Assembly: GCA_021371855.1 (NCBI GenBank)
Contig: JAJFVL010000017.1
Coordinates: forward strand, 62,001-126,000
Reading direction: 5' to 3'
Length of the DNA stretch: 64,000 bases
From: Bacteroidales bacterium
GTDB taxonomy: Bacteria > Bacteroidota > Bacteroidia > Bacteroidales > VadinHA17
The position numbers and the translations under genes were made by a program. The notes beneath the pieces are model-generated. The model saw only the letters and a program-made list of their open reading frames with translations, ran no database searches and was not told the origin of the DNA. Position 1 is the first letter of the stretch; each line of letters starts with the position of its first letter. This document shows, piece by piece, positions 17,311 to 25,313 of this stretch.

Positions 17311-17816
17311 GCTAACGGGAGTCTGTCTAATAACCTCATTTGTTACCACAATTGAAATTTTAAAATGCTAATATTCAATATATTGGAAAATAGAGATCAA
17401 TACAAAATAAGGTTATTAGACAGTCTGACGGCCCTGCAATAAAGTAAGTAAGTGTTACCCGACGCAAGCACCGGGCGGAGTCCTGATACTTTAGCCAAGA
17501 AACTGTCACGGTGCAAGGAGGATATGTCGCGTGTTTTTGCCGTTCAGGTAGCAGTTTTATTGAGCATTACGAGTGTCGCGGTACAAAGTTGATAAGTGGT
17601 CGGTAAATTGTCTCGGTAGCAGAAGGTTGTTAAATGGGCACTGGCGCAGTGTTGCGGTAGGAATTGTCTCGGAGCCAGTAATTTGTCATGGTGTAGGAAC
17701 TTGGTTGGGTGCAGATGCGCGTGTCCAGGTTCAACAACCATTACTAATTTGTCTTGAGTGCAGGAACAAAAGCAAAAACCGTGACAAGCTTATTACCCCA
17801 ACCTTCCGTGTTATAG
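17311..17816. repeat. Cassette-like repeat copy B, with an inserted MITE
   Basis: This GC-richer block starts with GCTAACGG and ends with CCGTGTTATAGCC, imperfect inverses of each other. It shares GTTACCCG, AGTCCTGATACTTTAGCC and TGTCACGGTGCAAGG segments with copy C (19177 onward), and GCAGGAACAAAAGCAAAAA with copy A. A 109-bp miniature element splits its left end. It lies downstream of the Cas4-like gene and upstream of the membrane-protein gene. No coding function is apparent. Confidence 0.55.
17319..17427. mobile_element. 109-bp MITE with inverted ends and ACGG duplication
   Basis: The ends GAGTCTGTCTAATAACCT and (inverted) CAGACTGTCTAATAACCT form terminal inverted repeats of about 25 bp with few mismatches. 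ACGG flanks both sides (17315-17318 and 17428-17431). Removing the element and one ACGG restores GCTAACGGCCCTGC, which matches GCTAACGGCCAGC of copy C. The CTGTCTAATAA start resembles ends of several IS families. It has no coding capacity. Confidence 0.7.
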
Positions 17817-17837
17817 CCAGTGATTTAAATCTTTTTT

Positions 17838-19007
17838 CTAGATTGGAAGTGATTCACCATCTTCAGTATAAATAATTCCATTGTTTTTGTTTTGATTTTC
17901 TGGGTGTCTTAATATTTCTGGGAAATCTGCTTTATATAATCTATGAAAACTTCTCTGATACGGGAGAGTAACTTGATTTAATTTGCCATTCTTATGTCCA
18001 CAATATCTTGAGCCGGAACATGCAGCGCATTTATTTGGTTTGAATTGATTTGCATTAAGATTAAAGTAATGCATAGATTTGAAATTACTTAATCCCTTAT
18101 AAATATTATCCAGAAACTCTTCGATCTTATCTGAATAATCAATGCGATAAATAAGACATTTGGAATATTCTGGTTTACCATATTTAAAATCATAAATCCA
18201 ATAAACTAGGAAGCCATATTTTGCATTTATTTTTTTTAAGTAATAGATATAAGAGGCTAATTGGATTTTATGATTCTTAAAAAATACATTTTTATCTAAG
18301 TACTCTTTCTTGACAAATTTTTCTTCAATGATGAACTTATTCCCCCTATTATCTACAAAAATATAATCGGGTTGCCCAACAAATTTTAAATTTTCATTTG
18401 TAATGTTTTTTGTTTGATTTTTTGAATGCCCTAGATAAACCAATTCAGACTCAAGCAATAAATTAAAAAATGATTTATTCTTTGTATCTATTATGTGATA
18501 AAGATCGCTCTTATATTTAAGTTTTTCATCCTCAGCTAATCCTATCTTAAAGTCGATTCTATTTGAAAGTCTTGAAGTTTCATGTAAATTAGTGCCAGAT
18601 TCAATAAGCATATTTGGCCTCACCTCAAAAGTCTTATATATTGAATATGATACTGGGCAAAAAGTAAAATTTGCTAAGTCTGTTGCACTGATATAATCAG
18701 ATATCTCGCTTTTAATTTCGTATTTCTGTTCCTTTTTAAGTTTATACTCATCAAGTAGGAAATCAACTAATGTATATTTATTAGGCAAATACCGATTACC
18801 TTCTAAAAAATAGCCATTGGGAACTGGATTAACATTCTCGGGTAAAGCTCTAAAATTACGGTGGTAATGAGCTATGGATCCTAGTTTAAGTAAATAATCA
18901 TGTCTAAATTGATTTTCATCAAAGCCCAAACGCTTCATTATATACTCTATTAGAACACATTGTTTTTCAGAAAGACCAAAGCACTTTATTATATTAGATT
19001 CTAGCAT
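17838..19007 (-). CDS. Cas4-like PD-(D/E)XK nuclease with Fe-S cluster cysteines
   Basis: The 389-residue protein has the Cas4/RecB-nuclease layout. There is a lone Cys in ISATDLANFTFCPVSYS (C117), a His in SGTNLHET, the catalytic GQPD (211-214) with IIEEK (226-230), QLASYIYYLK (Q249/Y253), and a C-terminal CAACSGSRYC (C327, C330, C336). Together these Cys form a likely 4Fe-4S site. An extra 100-residue N-terminal domain is unassigned. Such enzymes cut single-stranded DNA ends. There are no cas genes or CRISPR repeats here, so it is solo, flanked by cassette-like repeats and defence-like genes. Confidence 0.75.
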   Translation of the reverse strand: MLESNIIKCFGLSEKQCVLIEYIMKRLGFDENQFRHDYLLKLGSIAHYHRNFRALPENVNPVPNGYFLEGNRYLPNKYTLVDFLLDEYKLKKEQKYEIKSEISDYISATDLANFTFCPVSYSIYKTFEVRPNMLIESGTNLHETSRLSNRIDFKIGLAEDEKLKYKSDLYHIIDTKNKSFFNLLLESELVYLGHSKNQTKNITNENLKFVGQPDYIFVDNRGNKFIIEEKFVKKEYLDKNVFFKNHKIQLASYIYYLKKINAKYGFLVYWIYDFKYGKPEYSKCLIYRIDYSDKIEEFLDNIYKGLSNFKSMHYFNLNANQFKPNKCAACSGSRYCGHKNGKLNQVTLPYQRSFHRLYKADFPEILRHPENQNKNNGIIYTEDGESLPI

Positions 19008-19617
19008 TTTTTGTTATAAATCGTTAAACATGTATTGAGAATCATTGGCTATAATGAGTATAAATAGGAAATTGAAAATCAATAACAATATTTTTTTCAT
19101 CTGTTAAAGGTTTGTTATTTCAAAGATACGACTATCAAGTGAAAATCAGAGTGGTATATTTACGATCCTGCTTGTTGCTAACGGCCAGCGGGTAGAGGGA
19201 GGCTGCGTTACCCGGCGAAGCCATCCGGCCACTGATCCTGGTACTTTAGCCGGTATTTGTCCCGGTGGCAAGACGGGTATGGCGCAGTTTTTGCAAATCC
19301 CGGTACAAAACTGGTAAACGATACGAGGGTCGCAGTAAAAGTTTTATTATGTGCAGAGTGCTTGTCTGGCTGTGCAAATTTGATTAAGAACACTGAAGCG
19401 ATCCTGATTTATTCCCCGAGTATTGATCCTGATAGAGAGCTCTGAATCCAATAAAAACCATGAGAAACTAATTGACTCTGGCATTCGTGGTGTCTTTAGA
19501 AAAAATTGAGAATCTTGCAGTTTAATCCTCAATTTCGTAAAGTGGTAGGGATCGGCTATAAACCTCTTGTACTACTTTTAGTTTGCATGTAGGCCAAGAT
19601 GGGGTAGTAAATGTGGT
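19008..19617. other. Gene-free stretch with cassette-like repeat copy C
   Basis: After an AT-rich leader upstream of the Cas4-like gene, GCTAACGGCCAGC appears at 19177. It is followed by GTTACCCGGCGAAGCC, GATCCTGGTACTTTAGCC and TGTCCCGGTGGCAAG, each matching copy B in the same order. Beyond about 19400 the sequence is AT-rich again with no recognisable gene. Confidence 0.5.
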
Positions 19618-20028
19618 TTAGGGTGAGGGAACGACCTCAATTATTCCTTTTTCTTTCAGATACTCTCTTACTAACCCATCATTTTTAGCTTTTCCGAAAT
19701 AAAAATAAAACAGATAATTAAGATCATAATAAAACATCGATTTCTCAATGTTGTAATCATTTTTTATGGAAATATAGTTCAGGCATTCTTTTTCCAGATT
19801 ACGAAACTTCGCAGCTGTTTCAAAATCCTGAATTCTTACGTATTTCATTTTTTCTTTTCTGGCAAATCTCCGCCTATACTCATTGTAATACTTAAAATCG
19901 AGGAATTTAATATTCAATTTATAATGCTCTTTTAATTGTTTCAGTATACACTCAATTTTATCCTGGTCAAACTGATCAGCTTCCAATAATTCATTCAGTT
20001 TCAAAATAAGTTCTTCTGGCGTTTTCAT
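19618..20028 (-). CDS. Small protein with a UVR-like motif
   Basis: The 136-residue, highly charged protein contains RKEKMKYVRIQDFETAAKFR (about residues 56-75). This resembles the UvrB/UvrC interaction (UVR) motif, in which a Lys/Met-rich helix is followed by DFE-x-AA-x-xR. The rest is helical with an aromatic NYLFYFYFG segment. It starts directly at the stop codon of the WYL gene, with no spacing, so it is translationally coupled. It may be an adaptor in nucleic-acid repair or in regulation, but that is inferred. Confidence 0.55.
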   Translation of the reverse strand: MKTPEELILKLNELLEADQFDQDKIECILKQLKEHYKLNIKFLDFKYYNEYRRRFARKEKMKYVRIQDFETAAKFRNLEKECLNYISIKNDYNIEKSMFYYDLNYLFYFYFGKAKNDGLVREYLKEKGIIEVVPSP

Positions 20029-20925
20029 CTAATAAAGGTTTAAAGCATCCTGATATGAGGTTTTTAAATCGCTAATAAGATTATCCGGTTTAATAACTTT
20101 AACATTTTCGCCATATGAAAGAAGCTCCATGAAAAAATCATGTGTAACAAACATAGTAAGATGTACTAATAATTCATATCCGTCATCTCTTAATATTTTT
20201 TGAGATTCATGTAATGGATATGATTTAATGTACTTTCCTTGAAGAGGTTCAAATGATAATATTATTTCTTCAGGGGAGGATTCATTGGATGTCATAACTC
20301 CAAAACAGTTTTTAAAATATTCATTGGGATCAATATCAGAAGGATATATAAACTTCTTCATTGATATTTCCAGGTCATGGATTCTATCGAGAGCAAATGT
20401 TTTTACATTTTCATCTTTATAATCTTTTGAAAGGATATACCAGCGACCTCTGAATTCCTTCATTGTATACGGCTCGACCTCTCTTGAGGTAATATCAGGT
20501 TCATAATATTTCTGATACTTAAAGCGGACAACATACAAGTTCCGTATTGCATGCAACAGACCGTGTAAGTGTTCTGTTCCCAGAGGGCATCGTTTTTCAA
20601 GTATTATATGGGGTGAAAGTTTCTGTCCTACGCTTAATGAATTTATTATATCGAAAGCCTCTATCATACGATTATTAAAACCTGAATTTTCTTCTTCAAC
20701 AATATAGTATTGATTTGAATTATTGCATTTAATGTCAATGTTAAAGATTGTGCGTATCTCATTTAAATCGCGTTGAAATGTTCTCAAAGATATATTCCTG
20801 GGACCTTCCATTAATTCAAACTCACGCATGATATAGTCATTAATCTCATTAAACGTCGCTAACCTGGAATTCCGAAGTTTCTTGACAATTATTAAATACC
20901 TTATTATGTAATCGCGCTTTGACAT
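20029..20925 (-). CDS. WYL domain transcriptional regulator
   Basis: The 298-residue protein has an N-terminal winged helix (SLRTFQRDLNEIRTIFNIDI, about residues 46-65) and a WYL domain with VVRFKYQKYY, EVEPYTMKEFRGRWYIL and KTFALDRI (about 130-180), ending in a WCX-like C-terminal part. WYL proteins sense nucleotides or nucleic acids and control many phage-defence loci (BrxR and CapW are examples). It lies upstream of the UVR-like gene in the same unit. A 23-bp motif 46 bp before its start recurs before the zinc-finger gene and is a candidate operator. Confidence 0.85.
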   Translation of the reverse strand: MSKRDYIIRYLIIVKKLRNSRLATFNEINDYIMREFELMEGPRNISLRTFQRDLNEIRTIFNIDIKCNNSNQYYIVEEENSGFNNRMIEAFDIINSLSVGQKLSPHIILEKRCPLGTEHLHGLLHAIRNLYVVRFKYQKYYEPDITSREVEPYTMKEFRGRWYILSKDYKDENVKTFALDRIHDLEISMKKFIYPSDIDPNEYFKNCFGVMTSNESSPEEIILSFEPLQGKYIKSYPLHESQKILRDDGYELLVHLTMFVTHDFFMELLSYGENVKVIKPDNLISDLKTSYQDALNLY

Positions 20926-20970
20926 GATAAATCTGTTGTGTTCTTAATTTCATAGAATAAATTTATACTT

Positions 20971-20993
20971 GGGCTATGACAGAAGGTGACGTT
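20971..20993 (-). promoter_or_regulatory. Shared 23-bp motif upstream of the WYL gene
   Basis: GGGCTATGACA-x-AAG-x-TGACGTT lies 46 bp upstream of the WYL start and is repeated at 22831-22853 with only two mismatches. It contains two TGAC direct half-sites. It may be a binding site of the WYL protein, in which case the regulator would control both units. Confidence 0.5.
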
Positions 20994-21069
20994 GGAAAAA
21001 GATTTAAAACAATTTCACTTCTTTTATTAAGTATTTTGTGCAATTAAATTTTAGTGACATTGTTGAGAA

Positions 21070-21801
21070 CTAGTTTATTAAATAAGTATAAATTGCTGAT
21101 AATATTTCCTCAAATTGTTTATCCTCAGGTTTTCCTTGAGGGTGTTTGCTTACTACAATCAGAGAGTTGTCAACTTTTCCAACAGATTCCACATATTGAA
21201 AACCATCTTCAATCACTTTAGTTTTTAAATCACTTAAAAAGAGCTGAGCAAAAGACCATCCTGTCAGAAACACAATTATTTGAGGTTTAAAAAGTTCAAT
21301 TTCTTTAATTAATATAGAACGACAGATATCAAATTGAACATTCATTAACCGTGTAGAAGGATTACCTCCAGATTCTTTAGATACTTTATACAGATTTGAG
21401 TAAACAATTTTATGAATCGCAGAATCATTATTATCGCTAGTCAATTTATTTGATAATCTTTTTGATAAACGCCAAAACGCAGACTTTTTTGTATTGTATT
21501 TAGTACTATATTTTATATTAAATTCATTGTTCCCCCATAAATCAATTACCCATTGTAAACCATCAATGAGCTGTTCTTTCGTTTCAATAATTGAAGAATC
21601 TCTATATTTATCTTCATTTTTATCTATATATATCTTACCGCCGTTTCCAGCTCTTCCAACAATCATGAGCTCATTATTATAATCTTTCCCAATGCGAGAT
21701 GGCCAAACATTTAGTTCATCTTCGACGTACAGGTCTTTATCATTGTATATCTTTTCAATAAGATCTTGATAAAGTTTGAATAAATCCTTTGAAAAATCCA
21801 T
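21070..21801 (-). CDS. Uracil-DNA-glycosylase-fold protein (putative)
   Basis: The 243-residue protein follows the order of the UDG superfamily. There is a WPSRIGKDYNNELMIVGRAG strand-loop (about 33-52), a YSNLYKVS segment (134-141) where family 4/5 enzymes have their T-N-x-x-K part, then FKPQIIVFLTGWSFAQLF (171-188) and VVSKHPQGK (216-224), matching the H-P-S type motif with Gln in place of Ser. Family members remove damaged bases or bind DNA. The changed motifs mean activity is uncertain. It is a single gene between the WYL and exonuclease units. Confidence 0.5.
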   Translation of the reverse strand: MDFSKDLFKLYQDLIEKIYNDKDLYVEDELNVWPSRIGKDYNNELMIVGRAGNGGKIYIDKNEDKYRDSSIIETKEQLIDGLQWVIDLWGNNEFNIKYSTKYNTKKSAFWRLSKRLSNKLTSDNNDSAIHKIVYSNLYKVSKESGGNPSTRLMNVQFDICRSILIKEIELFKPQIIVFLTGWSFAQLFLSDLKTKVIEDGFQYVESVGKVDNSLIVVSKHPQGKPEDKQFEEILSAIYTYLIN

Positions 21802-22018
21802 AATATTAAAAACTATTTAGTTATTTGATGACTAGAAAAATCAGTGATTTTGACCCTAGTTGAAAGGTTTAATTTGACCATCTTTTAGTGGTGTTATATG
21901 CGTGTTGTTTAGTTATGTATATAAGGGTAATCTTATAGGCCAATTGTGAACAAGGCATCCGGCTTTTTAAATAAGTTTTTGTTTCAAAATTAAATGTGTT
22001 TTAAATTACTATATCTAA

Positions 22019-22501
22019 TTATCCAGAACTGTTTACATGAAGCATAAAAATTTTTGCACAAGCCATTGCGTCAGATAATGCATTATGATGATCAAGCTCT
22101 ATTTCGTATGAACAGCAAAGTGATTCAAGACTATCACCATAAATTCGATAAGTGTCATGCTTTTCATATTCCGGTACACTCAAATTATAATATTCGAGGG
22201 TTTGGCTTATACAATGAAAATCAAATGAGAATCCATTATGAGCAACAACATGCTGTCCTTCAATAAATGGTTATATATATGGCCATATTATATCAAAAGT
22301 TGGCGTATTTGCAGTATCTTCAGGAGTAATGCCATGAAAATCAATAAGCTTATCCCAATAATAATTATCTGGAGGTTGTACAAGGAAATCTAATTGTTTA
22401 ACAACTTCCTCGTTTTCTACTCTTATAAGACCGACCTGACAAATGCTCCAATGGGAGCCTTTTGCAGTTTCAAAATCAATAGCAGTAAAACATTTTATCA
22501 T
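22019..22501 (-). pseudogene. DEDDh 3'-5' exonuclease (DnaQ-like) with one in-frame stop
   Basis: The frame from the ATG at 22501 reads through a complete exonuclease domain: MIKCFTAIDFETAKGSHWS (Exo I), VVAHNGFSFDFHCIS (Exo II), and HHNALSDAMACAKIF (Exo III with His and Asp). A single TAA at 22271-22273 interrupts the frame before Exo II; there is no frameshift, and the frame then continues to the TAA at 22019. Without the stop it would encode about 160 residues. It starts 8 bp after the zinc-finger gene. Either it is freshly inactivated or the TAA is a sequencing error. Confidence 0.8.
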
Positions 22502-22509
22502 CTCAATGA

Positions 22510-22761
22510 TTATAATGCCGGTGAACATTTACCTTTATTTGCACCCTTGGGATGCCTTGTGCAAGGATGATATGCCAATCCTGCAATACTTGCCGATTTA
22601 AAACCACAATATTTACAGGTATATTGTTTTTTTTGACCTCCTTCATACAATTCACATTTTCCCTTGTTTGGTCCAAGTGAATGATTGCTACAAGGATGAC
22701 CCGTTAAAAATGCAACACTTGTTGCTTTGAAACCGCAATTTTTGCAAAAAAAATCCGCCAT
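22510..22761 (-). CDS. Tandem zinc-finger-like small protein
   Basis: The 83-residue protein consists of two repeats of about 38 residues. Each reads CxxCGFK(A/S)xS(V/I)AxLxxHPC, then xxHxxGxNKGKC, so each unit offers Cys-Cys-His-Cys-His-Cys as zinc ligands. It probably binds nucleic acid or serves as an adaptor. It is the first gene of a unit with the DEDDh exonuclease, and the 23-bp motif lies 70 bp upstream. I recognise the GANKGKC ending from uncharacterised bacterial proteins but no function. Confidence 0.65.
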   Translation of the reverse strand: MADFFCKNCGFKATSVAFLTGHPCSNHSLGPNKGKCELYEGGQKKQYTCKYCGFKSASIAGLAYHPCTRHPKGANKGKCSPAL

Positions 22762-22830
22762 AATACTATTTTTATGTTATGCTTACTCTTATAAGTTTTC
22801 GGCTTCTCTTTTTTATTCAAAAATATTTTG

Positions 22831-22853
22831 GGGCTATGACATAAGTTGACGTT
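22831..22853 (-). promoter_or_regulatory. Shared 23-bp motif upstream of the zinc-finger gene
   Basis: This is the second copy of the motif at 20971-20993 (two mismatches), 70 bp upstream of the zinc-finger start. It lies in the 310-bp gap at 22762-23071, which otherwise shows no feature. Confidence 0.5.
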
Positions 22854-23071
22854 TTAAACTGAATTAACAAAATCTATATTTGATATTTATAATTAATAGA
22901 TGTCGAATGGAATTTAATAATAGTAACATATTTTTGCTTCCATGTGACAAGAATGTTTGTTTGGCTAATGCAATTTTATCATTGCTGTTGTTAATCCTGA
23001 TAAAGGTGTAGAAGATTGTATTATTTGGTTATGTCTTAGAATACGAAGGGATACTGTGCTCTAGAAATATT

Positions 23072-25300
23072 TTAAATCTTAACAATTTCATCTTGACTTA
23101 GAATTTTAATTTTATTTAATTCTGAAATTAATCCATCAAAATCATACGATCTCTCGGCGATAGTGGCTGAAATTAAATTACTCGGTAATAGCTTCCCAAA
23201 TTTTGAAAAAAATTTAGGAGATGTATTTTCATTAAGTTTAATCATATATGAGTTTGAAATATTTTTTGTTTCATTTTTCAAATTTCTCAATAAATCAAAT
23301 AGATAAATTACATTAAATTCTAAATCAGATTTATTTGTCTTAATAATTACAGATTTATAATTGCTTGTAGCCAATCCAATATTGAAAACATTAATCAATT
23401 TTGCCAATGTTCTATTAATCCTATCACCAGCAAAAGTTAATAATTCAGACTCATTGAAACCGTTCATAAATACCCACAAATATTCATTCCATTTTTGATT
23501 GATAAATTTTAATTGCTCAGATTGAAAACAGATAATAGCTTCGTTTTTTAAAAATGAAGGGGTTGTATTTGAAAAAATGATTTTTCCAACTTCTTTTGCA
23601 GACTCAAAAGGAACATCAGAACCGTGAAAAGCATTCCAACGTGGGGCATTACCAACTTTTGTCTTTTTTGCTAGAACTAAGTGTGATTCGGGTTTTACAT
23701 TAAAAGCTTCCCATTCAAGACCTCCAAGAACAAAATGGAAAGGAACCTCCATAGATTCAACAAATGCACAATCTAAATTACCAACATGATTTTTTTCATT
23801 AAAGACTTCATATAAGGGGCCTCCACTGAATACAGCAAATAATTTTTGCCAATTTGCACCTAAAAATTCCTTCTCAGTTAATTCTCCAATTACCAACTCA
23901 CCATCAACATCACGCAAATATTGACTATTAATCATATATGAAATCATTTCATTGAATTGATTTTCGCTTATCTGCGAAAAACAATAGGCGTTAGATAAAA
24001 TTTTCCAAGCTTTACTTGAATTAATACCATTATTCTGTAGACTTAAACAAATTAGTTGATGAGCTAATATATTAAATGCTTTTTTAGGGAAAAAAAGATG
24101 CTCGGATATTCCTTTTATACCAAGATTGACCACGCCTGTCAATAGAATAAGATCATCTTCATCCAACAATAGGCCACGAAAGAACTGAGCTTTGTTCATA
24201 CGGCGGCCAGTCCGTCCTACTCTCTGGAGAAATGCACTTGAACTTGAAATTGCATCTAATTGAAAAACTTGATCTAACTGTCCAATATCTATACCCAACT
24301 CCAATGTTGAAGTACTTATTATACAATCAATTCCGCTTTCAAAATCATTTTTTATTTTAATTCTTCTTTCAGCTTCTTCTCGATAGTACTTACTCACAGA
24401 AGAGTGATGAGTCCGAACTTTTATTGGGATTCTTCTTTTTATGTTGGAGTTCAATTTATTAATTGCAGAAGCTACGTTTTCACAATTGGTTCTTGAACCA
24501 CCAAAAACAATTGATTTTTTTAATGGGAGCAGGTTATATAAATAACTTAAACGCTTAAATTGTGATGGTGTCTTAGTATCTTCATCTGGTTTACTATCAT
24601 AAAAAAAGTGTATTTGAAAATCCTTTTCTTTTTTTTGATCAGATGTTACAAATACTCGCTTACCAATATTTTTACTTGAGCCAGTAAGCCATTTTAACAT
24701 CTCATCCGGATTCCCCACAGTGGCTGTTATTGCAATTCTTTGAGGGCTTGTTTCAATTTTGAAACAAAGCCTTTCAAGTAATGTAATCAAATGGCAACCC
24801 CTATCGACACTTGCAAAATTGTGTGCTTCATCAATGATAATTACTTGAAGCTTTTTAAAGAAATCAGGCCAATTAGGTTTGCGAAGTAATATTGCCTCTA
24901 AAGATTCAGGAGTAGTTAATAAAACATCGGGAGAATTTGTGATTGCGTCTATTTTTTCACTTTGACTTACATCACCGTGCCATTTAAAGCAATGAAGACC
25001 ACAAGCATTAGAATATTCATTTACTCTGATTTCAATATCATTTAGTAAGGCTTTTAGTGGAGCTATATAAAGAACTTGCACTGAATTTGACTTGTCTTTA
25101 GCTGCCTTTGTTAAGCAAGGGAAAAAAACTGCCTCTGTTTTTCCTCCAGCTGTAGGAGCTTCAATGATACAGTTATCATTACTCAAGATAACAGGAATTG
25201 ATTCTTTTTGAATATCAGTAAACCCATCCTTCCAGCCTTTTTCCTGTATAAGTTTTTGAAGACCAGGGTGAATTAAACTTAATAACTCGTATTGTTCCAA
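23072..25300 (-). CDS. Lhr/BrxH-like DEAH-box helicase
   Basis: The 742-residue SF2 helicase has motif I APTAGGKT (48-55), DEAH (157-160), motif III TAT (192-194), a THHSSVSKYYRE segment typical of Lhr-type enzymes, and motif VI QRVGRTGR (359-366). The C-terminal 350 residues carry the Lhr winged-helix/beta-sheet region (FSGGPLYEVF, PFHFVLGGLEWEAF). It should move along single-stranded nucleic acid. It starts 13 bp after the BrxD-like ATPase stop. In BREX types 2 and 6 such a helicase (BrxHI) accompanies BrxD, but other BREX genes are absent here. Confidence 0.82.
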   Translation of the reverse strand: MEQYELLSLIHPGLQKLIQEKGWKDGFTDIQKESIPVILSNDNCIIEAPTAGGKTEAVFFPCLTKAAKDKSNSVQVLYIAPLKALLNDIEIRVNEYSNACGLHCFKWHGDVSQSEKIDAITNSPDVLLTTPESLEAILLRKPNWPDFFKKLQVIIIDEAHNFASVDRGCHLITLLERLCFKIETSPQRIAITATVGNPDEMLKWLTGSSKNIGKRVFVTSDQKKEKDFQIHFFYDSKPDEDTKTPSQFKRLSYLYNLLPLKKSIVFGGSRTNCENVASAINKLNSNIKRRIPIKVRTHHSSVSKYYREEAERRIKIKNDFESGIDCIISTSTLELGIDIGQLDQVFQLDAISSSSAFLQRVGRTGRRMNKAQFFRGLLLDEDDLILLTGVVNLGIKGISEHLFFPKKAFNILAHQLICLSLQNNGINSSKAWKILSNAYCFSQISENQFNEMISYMINSQYLRDVDGELVIGELTEKEFLGANWQKLFAVFSGGPLYEVFNEKNHVGNLDCAFVESMEVPFHFVLGGLEWEAFNVKPESHLVLAKKTKVGNAPRWNAFHGSDVPFESAKEVGKIIFSNTTPSFLKNEAIICFQSEQLKFINQKWNEYLWVFMNGFNESELLTFAGDRINRTLAKLINVFNIGLATSNYKSVIIKTNKSDLEFNVIYLFDLLRNLKNETKNISNSYMIKLNENTSPKFFSKFGKLLPSNLISATIAERSYDFDGLISELNKIKILSQDEIVKI

Positions 25301-25313
25301 AATGAAAATACTA

